Source of the DNA: VFKU01 sp964411925
GTDB lineage: Bacteria > Hydrogenedentota > Hydrogenedentia > Hydrogenedentales > GCA-2746185
Length of the DNA stretch: 60,778 nucleotides
Assembly: GCA_964411925.1 (NCBI GenBank)
Contig: CAYPNI010000008.1
Location: forward strand, 1 to 60,778
Direction: 5' to 3'
Position 1 is the first letter of the stretch, and every line of letters begins with the position of its first letter. Under the pieces are notes generated by a model. That model did no database searches and was not told where the DNA came from. It saw only the letters and a list, made by a program, of their open reading frames with translations. Below are positions 9,232-17,351 of this stretch, one piece after another. The position numbers were made by a program, and so were the translations under genes.

Positions 9232-9313
9232 AGAACTGCTGCCCGGCGTGGGGCGACCGGCACATCGGGCAGGCTCCCGCTTGCTTGGGGATGACAACAG
9301 GAGCGATGTCTCT

Positions 9314-9757
9314 GTGCGGGCGGTAGTCCAGCGCGTCACGCAGGCGTCCGTCACCGTCGAAGGCCAGACGATCGGGCAAATCGGAGCCGGCCTGCTCGTC
9401 CTCCTCGGCGTCGGCGTGCAGGATACGGAAGAGGAAGCGGCGGGCATCGCGAAGAAGATCGCGCAATTGCGCATCTTTAACGACCCCAACGGCAAGTTCA
9501 ACCTGAGCATCGAAGAGGTCGGGGGCGCGGTGTTATTGGTGTCGCAGTTCACGCTCTACGGCGACGCGCGCAAGGGCAACCGGCCCTCGTTCATCGAGGC
9601 TGCACGGCCCGATCAGGCGATCCCGCTCTACGAATCGGTCGCCGCGCACCTCCGCGCGCGTAACGTTCCCGTCGAGACCGGCCAATTCGGCGCGCACATG
9701 TCAGTCCAACTGACCAACGACGGACCCGTGACCATCATTCTCGACACGACAAAGTAA
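9314..9757 (+). CDS. dtd: D-aminoacyl-tRNA deacylase
   Basis: The 147-residue enzyme hydrolyses D-amino acids (and glycine mischarged on tRNA-Ala) from tRNA, a proofreading role in the cytoplasm. Both family signatures are present: SQFTLYGD (77-84) and the cross-subunit proline motif in NDGPVT (135-140). The frame is open further upstream, but homologues start with MRAVVQRV. Here the matching codon is the GTG at 9314, with AGGAG at 9299-9303 upstream, so I set the start there. The resulting length is the normal one for the family. Confidence 0.94.
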   Translation: MRAVVQRVTQASVTVEGQTIGQIGAGLLVLLGVGVQDTEEEAAGIAKKIAQLRIFNDPNGKFNLSIEEVGGAVLLVSQFTLYGDARKGNRPSFIEAARPDQAIPLYESVAAHLRARNVPVETGQFGAHMSVQLTNDGPVTIILDTTK

Positions 9758-9813
9758 GGAGGGTCGCGCTGACGCGCGACCGTACGCTTTGTGACTCGGC
9801 AAAGCCCAACGCC

Positions 9814-9860
9814 GTCATTGCGAGGAGTCACGCCATCGGCGTGACGACGAAGCAATCTCC
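9814..9860. repeat. Palindromic repeat, family A (GTCATTGCGAGGAG type)
   Basis: A compound palindrome begins GTCATTGCGAGGAG and ends GACGAAGCAATCTCC. It has a 7-bp inner hairpin, TCACGCC/GGCGTGA with loop ATC (9828-9844), and an outer ATTGC/GCAAT pairing. It lies in the gap between dtd and the GntR gene. A second member sits inside a coding sequence at 51840-51874. Confidence 0.75.
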
Positions 9861-9879
9861 CCGAGCGAAAACTACCCCC

Positions 9880-9908
9880 TTGACACGCCGCACCAAATGT
9901 ATTAAAGT
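9880..9908 (+). promoter_or_regulatory. Putative promoter of the GntR/ABC operon
   Basis: A consensus -35 TTGACA (9880-9885) is followed after 17 bases by TAAAGT (9903-9908, 4 of 6 to consensus). The -10 element falls inside the palindrome at 9898-9917, so a repressor bound there would block polymerase. The leader to the ATG at 9932 would be only about 17 bases and has no Shine-Dalgarno sequence. Confidence 0.6.
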
Positions 9909-9917
9909 CTTAATACA
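9898..9917. promoter_or_regulatory. Palindromic operator, likely for the adjacent GntR regulator
   Basis: The perfect inverted repeat TGTATTAA-AGTC-TTAATACA (8-4-8) overlaps the proposed -10 element, 15 bases upstream of the GntR gene. YtrA-type regulators usually repress their own ABC operon by binding AT-rich palindromes at this position, so autoregulation is the natural reading. It is an unusually AT-rich island in this GC-rich sequence. Confidence 0.7.
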
Positions 9918-9931
9918 CTAAATAATTCGCC

Positions 9932-10315
9932 ATGCAAATCCACATTTCCTCAAACGACGGCCAGCCCATCTACCGGCAGATTGTTCAGCAGATCAAGCTC
10001 CTGGTGGCCGCGGGCAGGCTGGCCCCGGGCGATGAGCTCCCGGCCATCCGCAAGCTGGCCGAGGAACTCGTGATCAATCCGAATACGGTAGCGCGGGCGT
10101 ATCGCGAACTGGAATCGTCGGGTCTGATCGAGTCTCGCCAGGGCTCGGGCACGCGCGTCACGGCGAACGGTTCGCCGCTGAGCCAACGCGAGAAGACGCG
10201 TCTGTTGACAGACCGAGTCGATGCGCTGCTCGCCGAGGCGAAACAACTCGGCGTGGACTTTGACGTGCTCCGCGCGCTCGTGGACAAACGCCGTTCAAGA
10301 ATGGACAGGGACTAA
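9932..10315 (+). CDS. GntR-family regulator, YtrA subfamily
   Basis: The 127-residue protein has an N-terminal GntR winged helix (about residues 8-75, including PIYRQI, LPAIRKLAEELVINPNTVARAY split over the recognition helix, and GLIESRQGSGTRV). Only a short C-terminal helical tail follows, without an effector domain. That size and the linked ABC exporter define the YtrA group, typically repressors that respond to cell-wall stress or antibiotics. The start codon ATG lacks a Shine-Dalgarno sequence. The operator-like palindrome directly upstream suggests autoregulation. The ATPase gene begins 11 bases after its stop. Confidence 0.9.
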   Translation: MQIHISSNDGQPIYRQIVQQIKLLVAAGRLAPGDELPAIRKLAEELVINPNTVARAYRELESSGLIESRQGSGTRVTANGSPLSQREKTRLLTDRVDALLAEAKQLGVDFDVLRALVDKRRSRMDRD

Positions 10316-10326
10316 GGGAGACTCCG

Positions 10327-11226
10327 ATGATCGATCCTCAGGCCGACCCCGTCATCGAAGTATCGAACCTCGTTCGGCGATTCCGACGCACCGAGGCGCT
10401 CACCGGCGTATCGCTGACGGTGCCGCGCGGCTGCGTCTACGGCCTCGTCGGCGAGAACGGTGCCGGCAAAACTACGCTGATCAAGCACATTCTCGGCGCG
10501 CTGAAACCGCAGCAGGGTCTCGTGCGCGTCTTCGGGAAGGACCCGATGCACGATGCCGTCGCGGTGCTCGCGGACATCGGCTACCTGTCCGAGGGCCGCG
10601 ACATGCCCGGCTGGATGACCGTTCGCCAACTCATGCGCTACACGGCGGCTTTCTACCCGCGCTGGGACGGCGCGTTCGCGAAACAGCTCGTCTCCGACTT
10701 CGAACTGGACCCCGGCCAGAAGATTCGTCACCTGTCCCGCGGCAAACGCGCGCTGGCGGGATTGCTCATCGCGCTCGCGCACCGGCCCCCGCTACTCGTG
10801 CTCGATGAACCCTCGTCCGGCCTCGACCCGATCGTCCGCAAAGACATCCTGGGCGCCATCGTGCGCACGGTCGCCGATGAGGGCCGGACCGTCTTCTTCT
10901 CGTCGCACCTCCTCGACGAAATCGAGCGCGTCTCGGACTACGTAACGGTGATATCCGGCGGGCGCGTCGTTCTGTCCGAGCGACTCGACGCCCTCAAGGA
11001 TGCCCATTCCCGCCTCGTGATCCGTTTCGAGGCCGCGCTGGATCGCGCGCCGGATCTGCCGGGCGCCATCCGCATTACGGGCGCGGCGCGCGAGTGGACG
11101 GTGCTCTGCAACGGCCGGCGAGACGAGGTGGTCGCCGCGGCACAACGCCTCCACGGTTCGCTCGTGGACGATGCCCCCGCAACACTGGACGACATCTTCA
11201 TCGCCTACGCAAAGGGCCGCAAATGA
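10327..11226 (+). CDS. ABC transporter ATP-binding protein
   Basis: The 299-residue ATPase has Walker A GENGAGKT (42-49), a divergent signature LSRGK (136-140) in place of LSGGQ, Walker B LLVLDEP (156-162) with the D-loop SSGLDP, and the switch histidine in FFSSHLLDE. It groups with ABC-2-type exporter ATPases (YtrB/NatA/CcmA-like). It follows the GntR gene by 11 bases, and its stop overlaps the start of the membrane subunit (ATGA), so the three genes form one operon. The likely function is export or membrane-stress defence. The substrate is unknown. Confidence 0.93.
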   Translation: MIDPQADPVIEVSNLVRRFRRTEALTGVSLTVPRGCVYGLVGENGAGKTTLIKHILGALKPQQGLVRVFGKDPMHDAVAVLADIGYLSEGRDMPGWMTVRQLMRYTAAFYPRWDGAFAKQLVSDFELDPGQKIRHLSRGKRALAGLLIALAHRPPLLVLDEPSSGLDPIVRKDILGAIVRTVADEGRTVFFSSHLLDEIERVSDYVTVISGGRVVLSERLDALKDAHSRLVIRFEAALDRAPDLPGAIRITGAAREWTVLCNGRRDEVVAAAQRLHGSLVDDAPATLDDIFIAYAKGRK

Positions 11227-12854
11227 ATCCGCGCATCATGGCCGGCCTGCTGTTCGAGCATGTCACGCGCACGTGGCAGTTTGTCTTGGGTGGATTCACC
11301 GTCGCGGCGTCGATCATGCTTATAGCGCTTTCGAGCGAGAGCGGCACGCTTCATCAGGATGTCGAACCCACCGGACAGGCGATCGCGTTGTTTATCGTCG
11401 CGATCGGCCTGTTGTATTCCACAGCCGACGGCGATCGCCTCACGTGCGACATTCCCCAGCGCATCACACTGCTGCCGGTCAGCACACCGACGCTTGTCGC
11501 CACGCGCCTGGCGTACGGCGCGGCGGCCATCGCGGCAAGCAGTCTTCTCGTTCATGGATTCCTGCGCGTCGTCGCGGACGGCTGGCCCGAGGCCTGGTGG
11601 CTCTACCCCGTCGTCGCCGTGTCGATGTACTTGATCATCCAGACGATCGCGTTTGCCGTCGGTTGCTTCGGCGATTGGTCGATTGGGCTTCTGATGGGAC
11701 CGTACATACTGCTGATGTCCAGCGTGTACGAGTACGAGACCCGCGTGCCGGACACGTGGAAGTTCGGCATGCTCCCGATTCTGTTCGGCGTCTGTGTTAC
11801 GGTGTCCGCCGGCGTGGTCCATCTGCGCCGCACGGGCCGGTGGGATCCGGAGGTGTTCCTGCCCCGCCGCACGCAGATCCGCGTGGCGGACCGCGGCCGC
11901 GAGCTTCCGCCGTTCGAATCGCCCTCCGCGGCCCAACGCTGGTTCGAACTGCGTCGTCTGGCGCCCTTTGCCCTCGTCTACGCCGCGGGCGCGCTGACGC
12001 TTGCGCCGCTCAGTGTTCTCTCAAACACCTACGCCGATCGTTTTTCCTCGGATTACACCGTCGCGGAACGTTGGTACTGGACCGTGGGCCAGTACGGCAT
12101 GACGATCCCGTTCGTCTTCATTTACTCCGCCGGCACCGCGGGCGCATTTCTGGCCTTCCTGAATGCGCGTATGCAACGCGGCCCGATGATTGCATTTCTG
12201 TTCCTGCGGCCGATGTCCACGGAAAACATCGCGTACGCGCGCGTCGCCGCCGCGGTGCGCGGGCTCGGACTCTTTTTCATCATCACTGTCTTGCTGACAA
12301 CGGCTCTTTGTTCGTTCTTCCTGCTCATCGATGGCGAAGACCCCTCCGACGCCGTCACAGGCCGTTGGAGCGTCGGGACCCTGGTTATGATCTTTTCGCT
12401 GATGTTCCTGGCGACTGCAGCCGCCGCATGGGCCGTCTATTGGAGTGCGAACCTATTTGCTGGCCTGATCCTGTACGCGATCGCGGTCCTGCTCATCATC
12501 TCGGGAACCACGTCCACATCCTCCGCAGCCGCGGAGGGCCTGTTTCTCTTCGCGTGGGGCTGCGCGGGCGTAGCGATGGCCGCCCTGCTCGCGTTCGCGT
12601 ACCGCGAGGGACTGCTTCCCGGCCGGCGTCTCGTGGGCTGGCTCGCGACTGGGATCGCGGCGTCATTCGCGCTGTGGTTCGCCGGACATTGGGACCGAAT
12701 CTCGCGCCCCGACGTCGCTCGTGCTGGAGCCGACGCCTCCGCGGGAATAGTTTGGCAATACGACACGCTGCCCATCTACGCTGTCTTTGCGTTGTTCCTG
12801 GCGCTGCCCGCCGCGACCATCCCGCTGACGATGCGTTGGGCGCGCCACCGCTGA
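11223..12854 (+). CDS. ABC-2-type transporter membrane protein
   Basis: This 543-residue hydrophobic protein has about ten to twelve predicted membrane helices spread over its length. One cytoplasmic region (about residues 200-240) carries RRTGRWDPEVF and RTQIRVADRGRE. It is the permease partner of the upstream ATPase. The ATG at 11223 overlaps the ATPase stop by four bases and gives an N-terminus (MNPRIMAGLLFEHV) typical for ABC-2 subunits. The frame is open 43 codons further upstream, but that part lies inside the ATPase gene. The protein is larger than a single ABC-2 half, so it may be a fused permease. Confidence 0.8.
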   Translation: MNPRIMAGLLFEHVTRTWQFVLGGFTVAASIMLIALSSESGTLHQDVEPTGQAIALFIVAIGLLYSTADGDRLTCDIPQRITLLPVSTPTLVATRLAYGAAAIAASSLLVHGFLRVVADGWPEAWWLYPVVAVSMYLIIQTIAFAVGCFGDWSIGLLMGPYILLMSSVYEYETRVPDTWKFGMLPILFGVCVTVSAGVVHLRRTGRWDPEVFLPRRTQIRVADRGRELPPFESPSAAQRWFELRRLAPFALVYAAGALTLAPLSVLSNTYADRFSSDYTVAERWYWTVGQYGMTIPFVFIYSAGTAGAFLAFLNARMQRGPMIAFLFLRPMSTENIAYARVAAAVRGLGLFFIITVLLTTALCSFFLLIDGEDPSDAVTGRWSVGTLVMIFSLMFLATAAAAWAVYWSANLFAGLILYAIAVLLIISGTTSTSSAAAEGLFLFAWGCAGVAMAALLAFAYREGLLPGRRLVGWLATGIAASFALWFAGHWDRISRPDVARAGADASAGIVWQYDTLPIYAVFALFLALPAATIPLTMRWARHR

Positions 12855-12907
12855 CGCGTCGATTGCAGGCAAGCCGGCCCCGCATGGTCTAATGTCCGTG
12901 GAGGCAC

Positions 12908-13855
12908 ATGCGAATCCTGATCGCGGGTGGCGGCCGGCTGGCGGTGTCCGTCATGGATCCGCTGCTCGACGCCGGGCACGAAATCGTGGGTCTGCTGCAG
13001 AACGGCCGGCAGACGCGGCCCGGCCGTCGTGGGTTGCTCCACGCGTTGCGCCTGCTGACGCCCCCGTCGCTTGATCCGGCTGCACTGGCGCTTCGCCGCC
13101 GCATCCCGATCTTCTGGCTCGATCGAATGGACGAAGCGGAACTCGCGCCGCTTCGCGCAACCGAACCGGATCTATTGCTCACGGCGGGTTTTAGCCTCAT
13201 CTTCAACGACGCGATGCTCGCGCTGCCGGGCCTTGGCTGCGTTAACGTCCACTCCTCCCTGCTGCCGAGACACCGCGGCGCGAGCCCGTTCGCGCAGGTC
13301 GTGTGGGACGGGGACCGTGAGACCGGCGTGACCTTTCACGTAATGGAACGCCGCGTGGACGCCGGCGCGATCCTCGCACAGGAAGCGCTGCAACTCACCT
13401 CACTCGACACGAGCGTCACCGTCTATTACCGCTGCTGCGACCTTGCGCGTGAGATGACAGCCGACACGATCGCCGACATCGAACTGCACGGCCTCGTGGG
13501 TACTCCGCAGGACGAGTCCGCGGCAACCTTCGACCGGAGGTTTTCGGAGGCCGGCGCCGCTGTTGAGTGGCGCGACTCCGCCGAACGCATCGAGCGGCTT
13601 GTGCGCGCCGCCGTGGCGTATTACCCCGCCTGGTTTATGCACCGCGGCCGCCGCGTCGAAATCACGCGCGCCACCTTCGACCCGCGGGACGTGAATGCCG
13701 AGCCGGGCACTGTTCTTGAAACCCGCCCCTACCCCGTCGTCGCGACGGGCCGGGGCCGCCTGATCATCCACGCGGCGCACTTGTCCCGCCCTGTCCCCTG
13801 GTCGTGGCCGGCAATCTGGGCGCCGCTGCGGCGCGAGGAATGCTTGACGGCGTGA
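12908..13855 (+). CDS. Formyltransferase-fold protein (Fmt/ArnA-like)
   Basis: The 315-residue protein has the formyltransferase N-domain: MRILIAGGG start, then VNVHSSLLPRHRG with catalytic Asn113 and His115, and Asp151 in RRVDAGAIL, which is the N-H-D triad of 10-formyl-tetrahydrofolate-dependent enzymes. A C-terminal OB-like region follows. It could formylate Met-tRNA, an amino sugar or another amine. The sequence lacks the usual Fmt tRNA loop as far as I can see, and no def gene is beside it, so I do not call it fmt. GGAGG precedes the ATG. It is 53 bases downstream of the ABC permease gene. Confidence 0.82.
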   Translation: MRILIAGGGRLAVSVMDPLLDAGHEIVGLLQNGRQTRPGRRGLLHALRLLTPPSLDPAALALRRRIPIFWLDRMDEAELAPLRATEPDLLLTAGFSLIFNDAMLALPGLGCVNVHSSLLPRHRGASPFAQVVWDGDRETGVTFHVMERRVDAGAILAQEALQLTSLDTSVTVYYRCCDLAREMTADTIADIELHGLVGTPQDESAATFDRRFSEAGAAVEWRDSAERIERLVRAAVAYYPAWFMHRGRRVEITRATFDPRDVNAEPGTVLETRPYPVVATGRGRLIIHAAHLSRPVPWSWPAIWAPLRREECLTA

Positions 13856-13882
13856 GTCGAATGCGACTCAAATGCAACCGGC

Positions 13883-13971
13883 CACAGTGTCATTCCCGCG
13901 AAGGCGGCAATCTACCTTCGAGTCGAGATTGACCTCGAAACGAGATCCCCGCCTTCGCGGGGATGACAGTG
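13883..13971. repeat. Inverted repeat, family B (CATTCCCGCGAAGGCGG type)
   Basis: An arm at 13883-13907 (with GTCATTCCCGCGAAGGCGG) is answered by its near-complement at 13947-13971 (CCGCCTTCGCGGGGATGAC). The intervening 39 bases include a smaller CTCGA-based inverted repeat. It lies after the formyltransferase-like gene and could fold in RNA. A compact perfect member of the same family is at 31134-31163. Confidence 0.75.
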
Positions 13972-14047
13972 GTGATGCGTCGTATCTATGAATTCACCGT
14001 CTTCCATCTGCGTCATCTGCGGACAAGGTCTTGATCTCCGATTCAGC

Positions 14048-14053
14048 TAGAAT
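14048..14053 (+). promoter_or_regulatory. -10 hexamer placed for leaderless transcription
   Basis: TAGAAT lies 6 bases before the ATG of the GNAT gene at 14060, and there is no Shine-Dalgarno sequence. Transcription would start at or next to the A of the ATG. I find no convincing -35 at 17 bases. Confidence 0.45.
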
Positions 14054-14059
14054 CTGCCG

Positions 14060-14686
14060 ATGGACATCGAAATCCGCGAGTACCGCGACGAAGATGAAGC
14101 CGAATGGATGCGCGTCCACGCCATCATCCTCTCGATCTCGCATAGCTGGAACTATTCGATACAGGAGCGCCCGCCGTATGCGGGTTATGAATCGACCCGG
14201 CTCGTCGCGGTGCACAACGGCAACATCGTCGGCCTGACGGACGCGCAGTACGAGAACCACCCCGGCGAACTGTGTTTCCTCAAGGACACCCGCGGCGGTT
14301 ACGTGACCGAGTTCGGCCGGCTGCCGGAGTACGGCAAGTTGGACATCGGCCCGCGGCTGATCGACGCGACAATCGCCGACGCGCAACGCCGCGGGTTCCA
14401 GCGGCTCGAATACTGGTCGCAGGACCGCAATGCGCAGCGGTTCTATCGCCGGCTGGGCCTGAAGGAAATCGGCCGGCATTACCGGTTCCGGATGGTCTGC
14501 CCGCAGCCCGTGGCCGACGAGTTGTTCAAGACCGGCATCGGCGTCGAATACATCTACGGCGTCTGCATGCCCGAGGATTGGCCCCGGATAAAGTCCGAGC
14601 GGGAAATCCTGACGAAGCACCCGCTCGAACCGCACCTGTGCATCGGCTACGAGATCCGCGACTTCTCGCGGAAGTTCGCGCGTTGA
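14060..14686 (+). CDS. GNAT-family N-acetyltransferase
   Basis: The 208-residue protein has a GNAT core: N-terminal IREYRDEDEAEWMRV, a central beta strand GKLDIGPRLIDATIADAQRRG in the acetyl-CoA pyrophosphate loop position (short form of the R/Q-x-x-G-x-G/A motif), and the following EYWSQDRNAQRFYRRLGL, the motif B typical of GNATs. A C-terminal extension of about 70 residues, including CMPEDWPRIKSEREIL, is unusual in small GNATs. The substrate is unknown. A -10-like TAGAAT ends six bases before the ATG, with no ribosome-binding site, so the message may be leaderless. Confidence 0.82.
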   Translation: MDIEIREYRDEDEAEWMRVHAIILSISHSWNYSIQERPPYAGYESTRLVAVHNGNIVGLTDAQYENHPGELCFLKDTRGGYVTEFGRLPEYGKLDIGPRLIDATIADAQRRGFQRLEYWSQDRNAQRFYRRLGLKEIGRHYRFRMVCPQPVADELFKTGIGVEYIYGVCMPEDWPRIKSEREILTKHPLEPHLCIGYEIRDFSRKFAR

Positions 14687-14756
14687 CGTACCCGAGGCCG
14701 GGATTGAAACCACGCGGGCCGTTTCGGGATTGTAGGCGCGGGGAGAAACGGGCTAC

Positions 14757-15710
14757 ATGACCATGCATCGACGAGCCGCCCTCGCGCTGCTCGTGTCCGT
14801 CCAGGCTGCCGCGGCGGCGGCCGAAGGGCGCTCGGACCTCTACACATTGCTCAGTGAGCGGTCGTATCCGCCGCGCTACGACCTGGTTTCGTTGTTCAAT
14901 CCGTGGGGCGAAGCGCTCGAGATACATCCGGCACTGCCCGAGAACTTCGGCGAGTGGGTGGCGACGGCGGCACAGGTATACGCCGACCAGCACATCCGGT
15001 TTGACGGTTACATGGGCAGCGATGACGACGGGCAGCACTATCGCGCCGCGGCGGACGGCCTCGACAACGCGTACTACGGCGAGGCGCAGCGCGCGGGCTA
15101 CCGGGTCGTCGCCAACGGCGAGGCTGACGACGTCACCGAGCGGACGTGGATTTGCCTCGATCTGCCCGTCCACGCGATTACGCTCGCCGGCTACCCGTTG
15201 CGAGCGGCGATCGCCAGCGACTACGCCGCGGCGACGGACCTTTATACCCTCGGCGGCACATTCCCGGAGAACCAACCGATTACCCAGTTCTTCTTCCGGC
15301 GCGTGCGAAATCTGCGCCTGTTTCTGCAACGCGAACAACAATACGTGGAGTTGCGCGTCACCAAAACCCAGTATCGTGATCCGGATTTTCGTCCCGACGC
15401 ATCGTTCGCGCCCGGGGACCTCGTATTTTTCGGGCACTACGGCGACCCGGAGGGCACGGGCGGCATCTGGCATCCGAAACATTCGGGCATCGTCGGCACG
15501 ATCGATGCCCGCGGCCTGCCGGACGTGGTCTACAACATGCGCGTCTCGCAGAGTCTCATTGACCATTACGACGGCCGAATCAACCAGACGCGCATCATCG
15601 AGGGCCGCGAGGTCTACTTCGAACGCTTCTCGGATCGGTACTCGTTGATCGGTTTCGGCCGGATTGCGCGGGCGTATGTTCCGCGGTTCGAGGCGTTGCT
15701 GCCGCCGTGA
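14757..15710 (+). CDS. Secreted DUF1287-like protein
   Basis: The 317-residue product begins with a signal peptide (Ala-rich, cleavage near AAAAAEG, about residue 22). The C-terminal half has FFRRVRNLRLFLQRE, FAPGDLVFFG and HSGIVGTI followed by PDVVYNMR. The order of an R-x-x-N-L segment, a PGD turn, a conserved His with GIV, and a following asparagine resembles the DUF1287/NlpC-like envelope family. I base this on motif order only, and the match is weak. The gene stop overlaps the start of the peptide-binding protein (TGATG), so they are translationally coupled. A role in cell-wall turnover or peptide recycling is an inference. Confidence 0.6.
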   Translation: MTMHRRAALALLVSVQAAAAAAEGRSDLYTLLSERSYPPRYDLVSLFNPWGEALEIHPALPENFGEWVATAAQVYADQHIRFDGYMGSDDDGQHYRAAADGLDNAYYGEAQRAGYRVVANGEADDVTERTWICLDLPVHAITLAGYPLRAAIASDYAAATDLYTLGGTFPENQPITQFFFRRVRNLRLFLQREQQYVELRVTKTQYRDPDFRPDASFAPGDLVFFGHYGDPEGTGGIWHPKHSGIVGTIDARGLPDVVYNMRVSQSLIDHYDGRINQTRIIEGREVYFERFSDRYSLIGFGRIARAYVPRFEALLPP

Positions 15711-17323
15711 TGCGCGTCATTGCGCTCGCCGCCGTTTGTGTGATTCCGCTGGCATGCGGCGGGACGGCGCGTGCGCCGCACGACGCGGGCACGCTGCGCA
15801 TCGGAAACGGGGGCGAGCCCAAATCGCTCGACCCGCACGTGGTCACCGGCATCATCGAGGAACGGCTGCTGTCTTCGATGTTCGAAGGCCTGGTAAATCT
15901 CGACTTCGAGACGATGCAGCCGATTCCGGGCGTCGCTGAGACGTGGGACGTTTCGGACGACGGGCTCGTCTACACCTTTCATCTGCGTGCAGACGCGCGC
16001 TGGTCGAACGGCGACCCGGTCACCGCGGACGATTTCGTCTACAGTTGGCGACGCGTGCTCACGCCCGCGTTGGCCGCGGAGTACGCGTATCTCCTGTACC
16101 CGATCGAAAACGCTGAAGCGTTTAACTCCGGAACGTTGACGGATTTCGACGGGGTCAGCGTGTCCGCGCCGGATCCCCGGACGCTCGTGGTCAAATTGCG
16201 CGCGCCAACGCCGTATTTTCTCACGCTGCAAATCCATTTCAGTTTCTATCCGGTCCACCGGGTCACGATCGAGAAGTTCGCGGCGGAGACCCGGCGCGAC
16301 ACGGCGTGGACGCGGCCGGGCAACCTCGTTTCGAACGGGCCCTTCGTGCTCAAGACGTGGACGCCGAACAAGGAGATCACGGTCGAGAAGAACCCGCATT
16401 ATTGGGACGTCGCCAACGTCACACCCGATCGCGTCGTTTATCTTCCGATCCAGGATCCCTCGACCGAAGAGCGCCTGTTCCGCGCGGGCGAACTGGACGT
16501 GACCAATCAGTTGCCGGTGTCGAAAATATCGGATTATCAGGCAAGAGAGCCTGAAACTTTGGTCATCAGTCCCATCATCGCGACCGAGTTCATCCGGTTC
16601 AATACGACCCGTGAACCGTTCAATAACCGGTGGGTCCGGCTCGCGTTCGCGTGCGCGATCGATCGAAAGGCCATCGTTGAACACGTGATGAGGGGCGGGC
16701 AGACGCCCACGCTGACGTTTGTGCCCCCAAATCTGGACGGGTACGAATTCGGAAAAGAATCAGGTGAAACGGTGGCGTCTCACTCGTTCGTTCCCGACGC
16801 GGCCCGAAAGTGGCTGGCCGAGGCGGGGTACCCCAACGGCGAGGGGTTTCCGGAAGTCGCGCTCATTTACGACACCAACGACAACAACCGGCGCTACTGC
16901 GAAGCACTGCAAAACATGTGGCTGAAGAACCTGGGCGTACGTGTGCAACTTCAGAACATGGACGGCAAATCGTGGCTATCGGCGATGATGAATCTGGACT
17001 ACGACATGGCGCGGTCGTTCTGGGTCGCGGACTATCCCGACGCGTCGAATTTTCTCGAGATGTTTTACGCAACGTCCGGCAATAACCGTACGGGATTTGC
17101 GGATGCTGAGTATGAAGCAGCGCTTCGCGATGCGGCGAAGAGTATCAGCCACGCGGAACGGCATCGCCTCTACGAAACTGCCGAATCCAGACTGCTAGCG
17201 GCGGCGCCCATCACTCCGGTATATTTTCAGACGCGGGCCTTCCTGCGCGACCAACGCCTGCGAGGCCTGACCCCGAACAATCTCGGGCGAATCGATTTCC
17301 GGCGGATCTCGTTCGAGCCGTAA
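15710..17323 (+). CDS. Peptide ABC transporter substrate-binding lipoprotein (OppA-like)
   Basis: The 537-residue protein is a family 5 extracellular solute-binding protein for oligopeptides. It starts with a lipoprotein signal peptide whose lipobox PLAC puts the lipidated cysteine at residue 16. It then shows the family markers: the N-terminal GEPKSLDPHV, WSNGDPVTADDFVYSWRR, and NNRTGF near the C-terminus. An in-frame GTG sits one codon upstream, and I use the ATG. It overlaps the preceding secreted protein. No opp permease or ATPase genes follow, so it either works with a remote permease or binds peptides for another purpose. Murein peptides are possible given the DUF1287-like neighbour. 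Confidence 0.92.
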   Translation: MRVIALAAVCVIPLACGGTARAPHDAGTLRIGNGGEPKSLDPHVVTGIIEERLLSSMFEGLVNLDFETMQPIPGVAETWDVSDDGLVYTFHLRADARWSNGDPVTADDFVYSWRRVLTPALAAEYAYLLYPIENAEAFNSGTLTDFDGVSVSAPDPRTLVVKLRAPTPYFLTLQIHFSFYPVHRVTIEKFAAETRRDTAWTRPGNLVSNGPFVLKTWTPNKEITVEKNPHYWDVANVTPDRVVYLPIQDPSTEERLFRAGELDVTNQLPVSKISDYQAREPETLVISPIIATEFIRFNTTREPFNNRWVRLAFACAIDRKAIVEHVMRGGQTPTLTFVPPNLDGYEFGKESGETVASHSFVPDAARKWLAEAGYPNGEGFPEVALIYDTNDNNRRYCEALQNMWLKNLGVRVQLQNMDGKSWLSAMMNLDYDMARSFWVADYPDASNFLEMFYATSGNNRTGFADAEYEAALRDAAKSISHAERHRLYETAESRLLAAAPITPVYFQTRAFLRDQRLRGLTPNNLGRIDFRRISFEP

Positions 17324-17351
17324 CCACACAGCCGGATACTGGGGGAACGCG

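Noticed and set aside
11171..12892. A 573-codon alternative frame over the ABC permease gene
   Set aside because: It is arginine-rich with no membrane segments or motifs. The overlapping frame encodes a permease coupled to its ATPase.
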